A stretch of 64,000 nucleotides of DNA from Candidatus Thalassospirochaeta sargassi (lineage in GTDB: Bacteria > Spirochaetota > Spirochaetia > UBA9216). Of this stretch, positions 18,324 to 27,006 are shown piece by piece (position 1 is the stretch's first letter; each line of letters begins with the position of its first letter). Under the pieces are notes generated by a model, which saw nothing but the letters and a program-made list of their open reading frames with translations, was not told the origin of the DNA and made no database searches. The position numbers and the translations under genes are program-made. The stretch spans positions 1 to 64,000 of the forward strand of contig JAQQAL010000024.1 in the NCBI GenBank assembly GCA_028532855.1, read 5' to 3'.

Positions 18324-19751
18324 ATGAGAAAGCAGACGAAGATTGTTGCGACAATCTCGGACAGGCATTGTGAAACAGAATTTATTAATGAAATGATTGC
18401 CCGGGGAGTTGATGTATTCAGGTTGAATACAGCACATCAGAGTATTTCCGATTCACTTAAAGTAATAAAAAACATTCGGGCGATTTCTGATTTTACCGGA
18501 ATACTGATAGATACCAAGGGGCCCGAAATACGTACCGCTGATCTTGAAAATGAAATCGAGGTTAGAACCGGTGACAATGTGGCATTCGGCAGCATGGGCT
18601 GCAATGTGAGTGATATGCCCGGCGGGTTTAAAGTAATTCCGGTAAGTTATAAGAGTATTGTACATGATGTTCCTGAAGGCTCACAGATTCTAATCGATGA
18701 CGGCGAGACCTCGTTCAGGGTTACCGGAAAGGGCGAAAACTGCCTCTTTGCCGAAGCTGAAAATGACGGGTTTGTAAAAAACAGGAAAAGCGTAAACATT
18801 CCCGGTGTTCATTTGAACCTGCCGGCGCTTACTGAAAAGGACCGGGAATTCATTAAATTTGCAGCTGAGAATGATGTTGATTTCATTGCTCATTCTTTTG
18901 TGCGAAGTCCTGAAGATATAAAAGAAATAAATGAGATTCTTGCGAGTAATGACAGCAATGTGAAAATTATTGCAAAGATCGAAAACCGGGAAGGCGTAGA
19001 CAATGCTAAAAAGATACTTGAAGTATGTCATGGAATTATGGTTGCCCGCGGAGACCTGGGTATCGAAATACCAGCTGAAGAGGTTCCGGCAATACAGAAA
19101 AGACTGATAAAGTATTGTGTTAAACGGGCTAAACCGGTGATTACCGCTACCCAGATGCTGCAGTCTATGATTGAAAATCCCAGACCTACCAGGGCTGAGG
19201 TCAGTGATGTAGCGAATGCCGTTCTTGACGGTACAGCCGCACTTATGCTCAGCGGAGAAACCGCTTATGGGAAATATCCTCTTGAGGCGGTCTCAACGAT
19301 GGTGAAAATAGCAAAGGCTTCGGAGGATAGCCGTAAAGGAATATGGAAGCACGGGCTTTCCGAGAAATCAGGCGAAGTAAGAAAATTCCTTGTTCAGGCT
19401 GCTATTGAAGCCTCTGAGAAGCTGCCTATCAAGGCTATAATTGTTCATACCTATTCCGGGTTAACCGCGAGATTGATTTCATCTTTCAGAGGAAAGACAC
19501 CAATCTATGTCAGATGCCATGAACAGCGAATTGCCCGCGAATTGTCACTTTCCTACGGGCTGTATCCGCGTGTGATAAAGCTACCGGATACTACGGATGA
19601 TTTAATTGCTACTTCGGTCCGCCCACTGCTTGAGAAGGGTGTGCTTCAAAAAGACGACATGATTGTAGTGCTTGCCGGCAGTCCACCGCTGAAGACGAAT
19701 GAATCGAATATGATAGAGATAAATACTGTTTCAAACTTTATAATAGACTAA
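18324..19751 (+). CDS. pyk: pyruvate kinase
   Basis: The last step of glycolysis: PEP plus ADP to pyruvate and ATP. Family features are TKIVATIS at the N-terminus, TKGPEIRT, IAKIENREGVDN (catalytic Lys/Glu), GIMVARGDLGIEIP, and ITATQMLQSMIENPRPTRAE. The usual RxNFSHG segment reads RLNTAHQ, a variant I associate with Bacteroidota-type enzymes. The ATG at 18324 has GAGG seven bases upstream and is preferred to the TTG at 18288, which falls in the promoter region. TATATT at about 18282-18287 is a plausible -10 box. Confidence 0.95.
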   Translation: MRKQTKIVATISDRHCETEFINEMIARGVDVFRLNTAHQSISDSLKVIKNIRAISDFTGILIDTKGPEIRTADLENEIEVRTGDNVAFGSMGCNVSDMPGGFKVIPVSYKSIVHDVPEGSQILIDDGETSFRVTGKGENCLFAEAENDGFVKNRKSVNIPGVHLNLPALTEKDREFIKFAAENDVDFIAHSFVRSPEDIKEINEILASNDSNVKIIAKIENREGVDNAKKILEVCHGIMVARGDLGIEIPAEEVPAIQKRLIKYCVKRAKPVITATQMLQSMIENPRPTRAEVSDVANAVLDGTAALMLSGETAYGKYPLEAVSTMVKIAKASEDSRKGIWKHGLSEKSGEVRKFLVQAAIEASEKLPIKAIIVHTYSGLTARLISSFRGKTPIYVRCHEQRIARELSLSYGLYPRVIKLPDTTDDLIATSVRPLLEKGVLQKDDMIVVLAGSPPLKTNESNMIEINTVSNFIID

Positions 19752-19762
19752 GGGAGGTGTTT

Positions 19763-20302
19763 ATGACTAAAACTAAACGGAGCTATGCATCAGGGGGTGT
19801 TATCAACTGCGGATTCACCATCCATTGAGTGGATATGAAAAAGCTGATTTAAGCGCTATTTCTTCACGTGATGCCGACAGGGCTGATGGAAGCCTTCTTG
19901 TTCCGCTTTCTTCTCCAGTGGCTGAGGGTTAAGGATATTGTTGATACAGGTGAAATAGGGGACATGACATCATTGCAATGTGTTTTTTTCATATAATATT
20001 ATAGACCCCGGAAATATCAGAAAACAGGTAACTGCCGGTGGTGTTGTATTGCGGGAAATCGGCTGTTATGGAATAGCTGTGCCACAGCTAAGGCACAGTC
20101 TTATTACATATCAACGCAGATGCAGTCAGTCCAGAATGTAAGGATTACAGGAACTGAGGGAAGCATTGAAGTGATTATTCCTTTTAACACATTCAATGAA
20201 GCGGTATTGAATAAGGATGAAGTTTTTTTTACTATGATGGAAATATTTTCAAAAAGAAATCAGAAAATGATTGATTCTGTTTTTGAAGCCGGGGATAAGT
20301 GA
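19763..20302 (+). pseudogene. decayed Gfo/Idh/MocA-family oxidoreductase
   Basis: A strong ribosome-binding site (AGGGAGGTG) precedes MTKTKRSYASGGVINCGFTI, which looks like a damaged dinucleotide-binding start (family pattern GVIGCGxIA), then a stop at 19826. Further remnants follow in shifting frames: EKADLSAISSRDADRA, DIVDTGEIGDMTSLQC, and finally NVRITGTEGSIEVIIPFN up to 20302. These are the family's landmarks in the right order but compressed to about half the normal 1 kb. The SorC regulator overlaps the last codon, so the two were one operon. Confidence 0.7.
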
Positions 20303-21243
20303 TCGAAAAAAAAATACTTACAAAGATTGCATATTACTATTACAAGCTAGAATTGACTCAGAATGAAATAGCGCAGCGATTGGGTATGTCCAGGCAGCGT
20401 GTTAACAGACTTCTTAAAAGGTGTAGGGAAGAGGGGATAGTAGAGATTCGCATTGCCGGCTTTGAAGAGAGTTTTGTAGAGCTTGAAGGTGAATTGGAGT
20501 CCAAATACGGATTAAAGCAGGTTATAATTACTCCGGAAGCAGAAACCGGGCAGCTCTATGATGTCCTTGGTGCTGCAGCCGCTGATTATGCTGGTGAAAT
20601 TATCGCGACGCAGTCAATTATCGGTATATCCTGGGGGCGGACTATGTACAGTATGGCTCAGCACATGCCGTCTCGATCTCCAGGAAACCCTGAGCTGAAG
20701 GTTGTACAGCTTGTAGGTAATATGGGGGAGCTCAATCGCGATGTACAGCCGGATGAGGTGACGAGACTTTTTGCTTCAAAACTCGGTGCCTCCCCTGTAT
20801 TGCTGTATGCCCCCGTCTACATTAAAAACAAGGTTGCGAAGTTCACCCTTGTACATGAAGAATCCATAAAATCCGTGCTGGAACTAATGCCGCTATGTGA
20901 ATCTGTGTTCTTGAGTATTTCCGGTATTCAGAATAATTATACCTGGCTTAATCAGACTGTTATTGAAGATGAGTACATACGGGAATTACGCGAAAAGAGG
21001 GCGGTTGGAAATATCTGTCTGAGGTATTTTGACGAAGACGGCACCTGTATTGATTCGGAGCTTCACCGGCTTGAAATAGGAATAACCGGAGAAACGTTGA
21101 AATCAATTCCGAATGTAGTTTGTGCTGCCGGAGGTGAGGATAAGTATGATGCCCTTTACTCGGCTATTAAGGGCGGTTTTATAAATACCCTGATAACAGA
21201 CAAGGCCACCGCCGATTTCCTGAACCGACAGCAGCCTCTATAA
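20299..21243 (+). CDS. SorC-family transcriptional regulator
   Basis: A 314-residue regulator with an N-terminal helix-turn-helix (ELTQNEIAQRLGMSRQRVNR, then LLKRC) followed by a sugar-binding domain (IIGISWGRTMYSMAQH, VVQLVGNMGELN, and C-terminal AAGGEDKYDALYSAIKGGFI). SorC proteins sense phosphorylated sugars. The start is GTG at 20299, overlapping the decayed oxidoreductase. It faces the PTS operon and may once have controlled the decayed gene or still control the PTS genes. That link is inference. Confidence 0.88.
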   Translation: MIEKKILTKIAYYYYKLELTQNEIAQRLGMSRQRVNRLLKRCREEGIVEIRIAGFEESFVELEGELESKYGLKQVIITPEAETGQLYDVLGAAAADYAGEIIATQSIIGISWGRTMYSMAQHMPSRSPGNPELKVVQLVGNMGELNRDVQPDEVTRLFASKLGASPVLLYAPVYIKNKVAKFTLVHEESIKSVLELMPLCESVFLSISGIQNNYTWLNQTVIEDEYIRELREKRAVGNICLRYFDEDGTCIDSELHRLEIGITGETLKSIPNVVCAAGGEDKYDALYSAIKGGFINTLITDKATADFLNRQQPL

Positions 21244-21263
21244 AAATTTTAAAAAGTTTTATT

Positions 21264-21548
21264 TCAGATTTTTACAGAGTCGTTAATCTTTTCAAAATCA
21301 GATTCAATGAGCATTTTCAATTCTTCAATTGCTGCATCTTCATCAGGACCGTCTGCGGTAATCTTGATGGTGTCGTTCTGAGATACATTTAAAAGTATCA
21401 CCTTGATGATTGTTTTTGCATTTGCTGATTTTTCGCCCTTTGAAACCTTAATGTCGGATTCAAATAGTTTTGCAGTTCTGACAAATACATCTGCTGGTCT
21501 GGAGTGCAGGCCAGTATCATTTTTTACTACTATATCAAGTTCTTTCAT
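21264..21548 (-). CDS. HPr-like phosphocarrier protein
   Basis: A 94-residue HPr family protein. The phosphorylated His is in NDTGLHSRPADVF. The segment that normally carries regulatory Ser46 (KSIMGVM) reads AKTIIKVILL, so the serine is replaced by Thr and its surroundings differ. This suggests a dedicated carrier not governed by HPr kinase. It is the last gene of the PTS operon and overlaps the upstream small gene (ATGA). Confidence 0.88.
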   Translation of the reverse strand: MKELDIVVKNDTGLHSRPADVFVRTAKLFESDIKVSKGEKSANAKTIIKVILLNVSQNDTIKITADGPDEDAAIEELKMLIESDFEKINDSVKI

Positions 21549-21730
21549 TCTTTATACTCCTTATTATCATCGTTATCATTTTTTTCTGACCGGGATTTTC
21601 CTTTTCGTATGATCAATACAATACCCCAGGCCACAACAATTATACTTATTATTAACTGGTACTCGTAAACAAAATTCAGCGCTGAACGCCCCCAGTCTCC
21701 AAGCAGTGACTCTGCTATTTTTTCAAACAT
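21545..21730 (-). CDS. 61-residue single-span membrane protein in the PTS operon
   Basis: One hydrophobic segment (LIISIIVVAWGIVLII) is followed by a charged tail (RKGKSRSEKNDNDDNKEYKE). The gene sits six bases after the DeoR gene stop and overlaps the HPr start by four bases, which supports real translation. No homologue is recognised. It may be an accessory subunit of the transporter, but nothing in the sequence proves that. Confidence 0.65.
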   Translation of the reverse strand: MFEKIAESLLGDWGRSALNFVYEYQLIISIIVVAWGIVLIIRKGKSRSEKNDNDDNKEYKE

Positions 21731-21736
21731 GCTACC

Positions 21737-22504
21737 TCATACCATCGTAAGATTAATGCCTTCATGACTGAACGCTTTTTTAATGTTTTTATTGATACCA
21801 TTGTCAGTTATAATCCTGTCAATCTTTGAGAAACCACAGAGATAATTAAAACAGACATTTCCGAATTTTGATGAATCAGCGAGAAGGATAATTTCTTTTG
21901 CTATACCCATCATCCCGTTGATAACGGGAATTCTTGACGACTCAAAATAGGTAAGTCCATATTCTGCATCAATTCCATCGGCCGTCATGAACAGCTTGTC
22001 GGCATATTTGATGCCATCCATCGGATCCCTGTCGAAATTTTTAATTGTCGAGTACTGTTTTTCTATTTCGCCGCCAAGCATGAAAAGACTGATGTTTTCA
22101 AGTTCGGATAATTCAAGTGATAGGGTCAGCGAATTGGTAATTACCCTGAATTGGAAATCAAGCCCGCTGAAGATTCTACCGGCTAGTGTTGTGATGACTC
22201 CTGGCCCGATTATTATTGTTTCCTGTTCTTTTATCAGTGTAGAGCAGTACTCTGAAATCCTTATCTTTTCATTGATAAATTTACTCAGCATTGCTTCACG
22301 GGGAGGTCCAGGGTAATCTTTATGATAGAGGACTTCGCCCCCTTTCCCCTGATAAACCTGACCGGAATTTTCGAGGAGTTTTATGTCTCGTCTGATTGTG
22401 GCTGTTGAAACATCAAACCTTGCAGCCAAAGCCTGAAGAGTGGTTTTTTCTTCAAGCTGAAGTATTCCGGTTATCCCGTCCAGCCTTAATCTTTTATTCT
22501 TCAT
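21737..22504 (-). CDS. DeoR-family transcriptional regulator
   Basis: A 255-residue repressor-type protein. The N-terminal HTH (TTLQALAARFDVSTATIRRD) is followed by the DeoR sugar-phosphate sensor domain (VITNSLTLSLELSE, LFMLGGEIEK, LLADSSKFG). It lies inside the PTS operon and is the obvious candidate to control it, possibly through the repeated AAAATTG boxes around the operon promoter. Confidence 0.92.
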   Translation of the reverse strand: MKNKRLRLDGITGILQLEEKTTLQALAARFDVSTATIRRDIKLLENSGQVYQGKGGEVLYHKDYPGPPREAMLSKFINEKIRISEYCSTLIKEQETIIIGPGVITTLAGRIFSGLDFQFRVITNSLTLSLELSELENISLFMLGGEIEKQYSTIKNFDRDPMDGIKYADKLFMTADGIDAEYGLTYFESSRIPVINGMMGIAKEIILLADSSKFGNVCFNYLCGFSKIDRIITDNGINKNIKKAFSHEGINLTMV

Positions 22505-22519
22505 GCTGAATTCTTTTCT

Positions 22520-22855
22520 CTATAACAAATGAAAAAGTCCTATTGTTTTCTTTTTAGTAGAAATTTCATTATAAAGTTCAGCGGCTTTTTCTGATTTTTC
22601 AACTAAAACTTCAATACCCTTTTCCTCAAGTGCTGATATAGCTGCATCGCTTATTGAAATGGGCATTACAAAGCCAAGTCCTACAACAACCACTTCAGGT
22701 TCTGCTTTGAAAACGTCTTCAAGATCAGCCGGTTCAATTGTAGTTCTTGCGGCTATCCACCATTTGGTGTTCATATGATCTGGATATACTATGGTGTCTG
22801 AGCGGGAAACCTTGCCCATGAAGGCCATTTTTCCCATTGAAATTGAGTCTATCAT
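22520..22855 (-). CDS. Mth938-like domain protein
   Basis: A 111-residue protein matching the Mth938/DUF498 (NDUFAF3-like) fold: DSISMGKMAFMGKVSRSDTI at the start, PEVVVVGLGFVMPISIS, and EKGIEVLVEKSEKAAELYNE. The family is structurally known but biochemically undefined. Its place between the EIIB and DeoR genes, with gaps of 2 and 15 bases, is unusual and suggests a role connected with the imported sugar. Confidence 0.75.
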   Translation of the reverse strand: MIDSISMGKMAFMGKVSRSDTIVYPDHMNTKWWIAARTTIEPADLEDVFKAEPEVVVVGLGFVMPISISDAAISALEEKGIEVLVEKSEKAAELYNEISTKKKTIGLFHLL

Positions 22856-22857
22856 TG

Positions 22858-23139
22858 TTATTCCTTTATGTATGAAATTATCTTTTCCATATCAGCATCT
22901 ACACCAATGCCGGTAAGAAAAGAAAGGGTCTGAATAACGGGAATATCGCCAACATCACCTACCGGTGTGGTGGTTACTATAAGGTCCACCCCGTCAAGTT
23001 TTGAAGGCACTTCCGCAGCCTTGCACTGAATCAAATCTGCTTTTATACCTTTTTCCTGAAGATTTTCTTCAATTTTTCTAAGAACAACTGTAGATGTAGC
23101 TACTGCTGTACCGCATGAAACCAGTATTTTTTTTGCCAT
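22858..23139 (-). CDS. PTS EIIB component, galactitol type
   Basis: A 93-residue EIIB. The phosphorylated Cys is in ILVSCGTAVATST close to the N-terminus, as in GatB/SgaB-type domains. It takes phosphate from EIIA and passes it to the incoming polyol or sugar on EIIC. It lies four bases after the EI gene. Confidence 0.92.
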   Translation of the reverse strand: MAKKILVSCGTAVATSTVVLRKIEENLQEKGIKADLIQCKAAEVPSKLDGVDLIVTTTPVGDVGDIPVIQTLSFLTGIGVDADMEKIISYIKE

Positions 23140-23143
23140 AAAA

Positions 23144-24874
23144 TTACTCCTGTGTAAAGTTTTCCTGAAGGAAGACTTTAATTTCCTCTTCAGTTTTAAG
23201 TTTTAACAGCTTTTCAGCCGCCTTTTTACAGTCTTCATATTTTAAAGACCGGATGATAGACACTGCTTCAGGAAGCATCTGCCCTGTCATACTCAATTCG
23301 TCGATACCTAAACCGATAAGTATAGGTAATACTATCGGAATACCGCCAAGTTCACCGCAAATGCCTGCCCATCGGTTATTGGCGTGGGCATTATCAACGG
23401 CCGTTTTTAATGATCGAAAGATTGCCGGACTGAAGATCCGGTAATAATCGGAAACATTTTCATTTATTCGATCAGCACAAAGTACGTACTGCGTAAGATC
23501 ATTCGTACCAATACTGATAAAATCACACTCCTCTGTAAGGATGTCAGAAATCATAACTGCGGCCGGGGTTTCAACCATAACACCGATTTCAATATCACCA
23601 TTATAATCGAGTTTCTCCGACTCGAGTTCTGCACAGCATTCGACTATAAGTGTTTTTGCAGCGCGGAATTCAGTAAGATCAGCAACCATCGGAAACATCA
23701 TTTTTATGTTTCCATATGCAGCTGCACGCAGTACAGCACGGAGCTGTGTCTTGAATATCTCCCGATATTTCAGACAAACCCTTATCCCTCTTAATCCGAG
23801 AAAGGGATTATCTTCATCAGGAAGATCAAAACATTTTACTTCTTTATCTCCGCCGATATCAAGTGTCCTGATGACGACCATTCCGGGGTTAAGAGATTCA
23901 GCGATTGTTTTATAGAACTCAAATTGTTTGTTCTCATCCGGCAGGGAAACCGTGTCAAGGAAGAAGAATTCGGTTCTCAGAAGTCCGACACTCTTTGCTC
24001 CGAAACTACGGGCGCTATTCAGATCCTCAATTGAGCCGATATTGGCTGATAGATCAATTTTGCGTCCATCAATGGTTACTGCTTCCAGATCCTTCACAGA
24101 ATCAAGACGCTGCAGTCTATCTTCATGCTTCTTTTTTTCAATGAGAAAAATTTCTTTTTCTTCTTTATCTGCAGAAAACCAGATTTTGGCCGTTTCGAAA
24201 TCACGTGAATCAAGCAGGATTTCAGACTTAGGAGAGGTCTTGCCAATAGCTTCTGTCACACCGACTGCTGCCGGAATACCGAGGCTCTTAGCAAGAATTG
24301 CCACATGTGAAGTGACGCCTCCCTTCTCAGTAATCATACCGGCAATATTTTCTTTATTCATCAGGGCGGTGTCCGAGGGCATAAGGTCTTCAGCAACTAT
24401 TATTGAGTTTTCCGGTACACCGGAGAGATCGCCGGCCTGAAGGCCAAGTAAATTTCTAAGGATGCGTTTATAAACATCGGTTAAATCAAGAAGCCTCTGC
24501 CTGTTATAATCATCTTCACCGAGAGATGAAAAAAGATCTGAATATCCAGTGAAGATTGTTTTCAGTCCGGCTTCAGCACAAATCTTTTCTTCTGCAATTA
24601 TATCGGTTATTTCCTGATAGAATTCTTCGTCTTCAATCATCGTCATCTGTGCTCTGAAAATATGACCGAACTCTTCACCGAGATCTCCGCTGAGACTGTT
24701 TTTTATATCTTCCAGTTCGAGTTTTGAATTTCCAAAGGCATCTTTAAGCCGCAGAATTTCCTTATCAGGGTCAGAGGTGCTGACTGTTTCAAATGAGAGA
24801 TCCTGCTCAATATAAATGAAGGCGTTGCCTGACGCCATGCCGGGTGATGCACTTCTGCCTGTAATGTAACTCAT
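23144..24874 (-). CDS. ptsI: PTS enzyme I (PEP-protein phosphotransferase)
   Basis: A 576-residue cytosolic enzyme that takes phosphate from PEP and passes it to HPr. The active-site His is in EKGGVTSHVAILAKSLGIPA. The PEP-binding region is seen as SVGLLRTEFFFLD, RTLDIGGDKEVK, FLGLRGIRVCL and the C-terminal FISIGTNDLTQYVLCADR, and the catalytic Cys as AGICGELGG. Its start overlaps the EIIA stop. An EI inside a substrate-specific PTS operon is uncommon. Confidence 0.95.
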   Translation of the reverse strand: MSYITGRSASPGMASGNAFIYIEQDLSFETVSTSDPDKEILRLKDAFGNSKLELEDIKNSLSGDLGEEFGHIFRAQMTMIEDEEFYQEITDIIAEEKICAEAGLKTIFTGYSDLFSSLGEDDYNRQRLLDLTDVYKRILRNLLGLQAGDLSGVPENSIIVAEDLMPSDTALMNKENIAGMITEKGGVTSHVAILAKSLGIPAAVGVTEAIGKTSPKSEILLDSRDFETAKIWFSADKEEKEIFLIEKKKHEDRLQRLDSVKDLEAVTIDGRKIDLSANIGSIEDLNSARSFGAKSVGLLRTEFFFLDTVSLPDENKQFEFYKTIAESLNPGMVVIRTLDIGGDKEVKCFDLPDEDNPFLGLRGIRVCLKYREIFKTQLRAVLRAAAYGNIKMMFPMVADLTEFRAAKTLIVECCAELESEKLDYNGDIEIGVMVETPAAVMISDILTEECDFISIGTNDLTQYVLCADRINENVSDYYRIFSPAIFRSLKTAVDNAHANNRWAGICGELGGIPIVLPILIGLGIDELSMTGQMLPEAVSIIRSLKYEDCKKAAEKLLKLKTEEEIKVFLQENFTQE

Positions 24875-25356
24875 TATGATGCCTTAAGGTTTTTACCTAC
24901 GTTCTCGTGCAGGATATTATAGATTTGAGTTTCATTTTCTGCATCAAGGAGAGCTTTTAGAACCTCGTTATCCTGATATGTTGTAATCAGGGTTTCCAAC
25001 AGATCTCCGATCTTTTTCTTTTCCTTAAGTGCAAACATAGAAATAAGGCGTACTGGGATTTTTTCTTCAGGAGCGCCCATCACTGAGAATTCTACATTTT
25101 CAGGGAGCCTTGCAAAGCATATAATTGACTGGTTTACATGATCGGCATCGGTGTGCGGGATTGCAATCTTTAAATCCTCCATAGGCAGGCCTGATGGATA
25201 GTTGGCTTCGCGATCCTGGATAGCCTGTATGTACGATTCTTTCACGTAACCGAGGCTGTAGAGTTTTTCAGCCATTATTTTTAATGCTGTTTCTTTGTCG
25301 GATGCATCTACATTACAGAGAATGCAATCAGTTTTAAGTATATCTTCAATTTTCAT
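24874..25356 (-). CDS. PTS EIIA component, fructose/galactitol type
   Basis: A 160-residue EIIA_2 domain with the phosphorylated His in KIAIPHTDADHV. The ATG at 25356 (MKIEDILKTDCILCNVD) has AAGGA about nine bases upstream and fits the family N-terminus better than the in-frame ATG at 25410. It relays phosphate from HPr to EIIB. Confidence 0.9.
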   Translation of the reverse strand: MKIEDILKTDCILCNVDASDKETALKIMAEKLYSLGYVKESYIQAIQDREANYPSGLPMEDLKIAIPHTDADHVNQSIICFARLPENVEFSVMGAPEEKIPVRLISMFALKEKKKIGDLLETLITTYQDNEVLKALLDAENETQIYNILHENVGKNLKAS

Positions 25357-25415
25357 GTAAGGTATTTCCTTGAAATAAGCAGTATCCCGGACAGTGTGCC
25401 CGGGATACATAGCTA

Positions 25416-26816
25416 TTATTTTTCTTCGTTTTCCGGAGTGTATCCGGCGAGTTTATGCATTGCTGCAGGTTTTTTCTTAAGAATAACAAAAAGTAAAGCA
25501 ATTACTACTGCTACTATGATGTTGCCAACCCAGAAATTCTCAGCAAGCTTAAGAAACATTGCAGGAATCCAGTTGCCGCCGTCACAGATTGAAGTAATGA
25601 GGTTTGCGCCTTCCGGAAGTGCGAAGTCAGCTGCAACAGCTGCCGCAGTTGTTCCTTCAGCGAGGAAGTTCATAATATAGATTGATGGAATCATAAAAAC
25701 AGTTGAAACAACAACTGATCTGAACACGTTAGCTTTTACGATAGGTATAACTATAGCAACAAGAAAGGGGATTACAGCAAGGTCGCCGAACGGAATAACA
25801 CGGTTGCCCGGTAGAATAATCGCCAGGATTAAGGTTATGGGGACCATTATTAAGCCCGTAGCAATGGCTGTCGGGTGACCAACGATGATCGCTGAGTCAA
25901 GACCAATGTAGATTTCTCTATCACCTGCACGCTTCTGGAGGAAGTCACGAGCTGCATCTGAAAGCGGTATAAGGCCTTCCATTAATAACGATACCATACG
26001 GGGCATAAGAACCATTACGGCACCTAGGGTAACACCTGTCGAGAGCATTTTTGTAAGCCAGTCGGTCCAGGGGCCATCGCCCATATAAGCAACAGCGGAG
26101 AGGATCAGGCCTATTACAACGCCCATGATAAGGGGTTCACCCATAAGACCGAATTTCTTTTTAATAGTATCAGGATCACCTTCGATTTTGTTGAGTCCGG
26201 GAATTATATCAATTATCTTGTTGATAATAATTGCAAAGGGAACCGGAGCTGCGGAAAATCCATGGGGAATAGATACCCCGGGAAGTCCCATTGTCTGCTG
26301 AACAGCAGGGGCTGTCCAGTCTGCAAAAAACAGCATTGCAGCAGCGAAGAGCAGGGCCGAGATAAGGCCGTACCAGATGTTTCCTGTTGCCCACTGAACA
26401 AGTCCGCCGACGAAGGCGAAGTGCCAGAAGTTCCAGATATCAATATTGATTGTTTTTGTGACTCTGGTGAACAGCAGCAGTAAGTTAAGCAGAATTCCTG
26501 CCGGGATAATAAGTGTTGAAATGTTTGAGCCGAATGCGATAGAAGCACATGCCGGCCAACCAACGTCGATTATATCGAGTTTCAGGCCGAATCTTTCAAC
26601 CATCCCCTGTGATACAGGTCCGATGCTGTTAGACAGAAGTCCAATGATAAGATTAAGACCGATGAATCCAACGCCGAACATCAGCGAGGATCGAATTGCT
26701 TTTCCCGGTTTCGCTCCAAATATTAATGATAATATAAAGAGAATAATCGGGAGAAGAACGCTTGCGCCCAGTCCGAGAAAAAAATTCACGACTGTTTGTA
26801 GTGCACCAAGTTCCAT
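25416..26816 (-). CDS. PTS EIIC component, galactitol type
   Basis: A 466-residue membrane permease of the GatC family, with about ten hydrophobic segments and the substrate-loop motif IIVGHPTAIATGL. The ATG at 26816 has AAGGAGA at the right distance and gives the expected N-terminus MELGALQTVVNFFLGLGASV. It is the first gene of the operon. The actual substrate, galactitol or another polyol, cannot be told, and no tagatose or other catabolic genes are present beside it. Confidence 0.9.
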   Translation of the reverse strand: MELGALQTVVNFFLGLGASVLLPIILFILSLIFGAKPGKAIRSSLMFGVGFIGLNLIIGLLSNSIGPVSQGMVERFGLKLDIIDVGWPACASIAFGSNISTLIIPAGILLNLLLLFTRVTKTINIDIWNFWHFAFVGGLVQWATGNIWYGLISALLFAAAMLFFADWTAPAVQQTMGLPGVSIPHGFSAAPVPFAIIINKIIDIIPGLNKIEGDPDTIKKKFGLMGEPLIMGVVIGLILSAVAYMGDGPWTDWLTKMLSTGVTLGAVMVLMPRMVSLLMEGLIPLSDAARDFLQKRAGDREIYIGLDSAIIVGHPTAIATGLIMVPITLILAIILPGNRVIPFGDLAVIPFLVAIVIPIVKANVFRSVVVSTVFMIPSIYIMNFLAEGTTAAAVAADFALPEGANLITSICDGGNWIPAMFLKLAENFWVGNIIVAVVIALLFVILKKKPAAMHKLAGYTPENEEK

Positions 26817-26844
26817 ATTGTCTCCTTTTCCAATAATTTTGCTA

Positions 26845-26917
26845 AGAATATAACGAAAATTGCTATTTGTCAAAAGAAAATTGAAAAAAACGTCATTAAT
26901 GCTGCAAAAAAATTGCA
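26845..26917 (-). promoter_or_regulatory. PTS operon promoter with repeated AAAATTG boxes
   Basis: On the minus strand TTGACA (26868-26873) and TATTCT (26845-26850) are 17 bases apart. On the plus strand GAAAATTG recurs at 26855-26862 and 26876-26883, 21 bases apart, and AAAAATTG at 26908-26915, 32 bases further on. These are near whole helical turns and flank the -35 box. They are candidate operators for the DeoR or SorC protein. Confidence 0.5.
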
Positions 26918-27006
26918 AAAAGTTTCAAAGATGAGTAATATCATTGAGGAATAATCAAAAATCAGTTAGGTTTATTCATAAATCATCAAAACAACAGGAG
27001 AATTGA

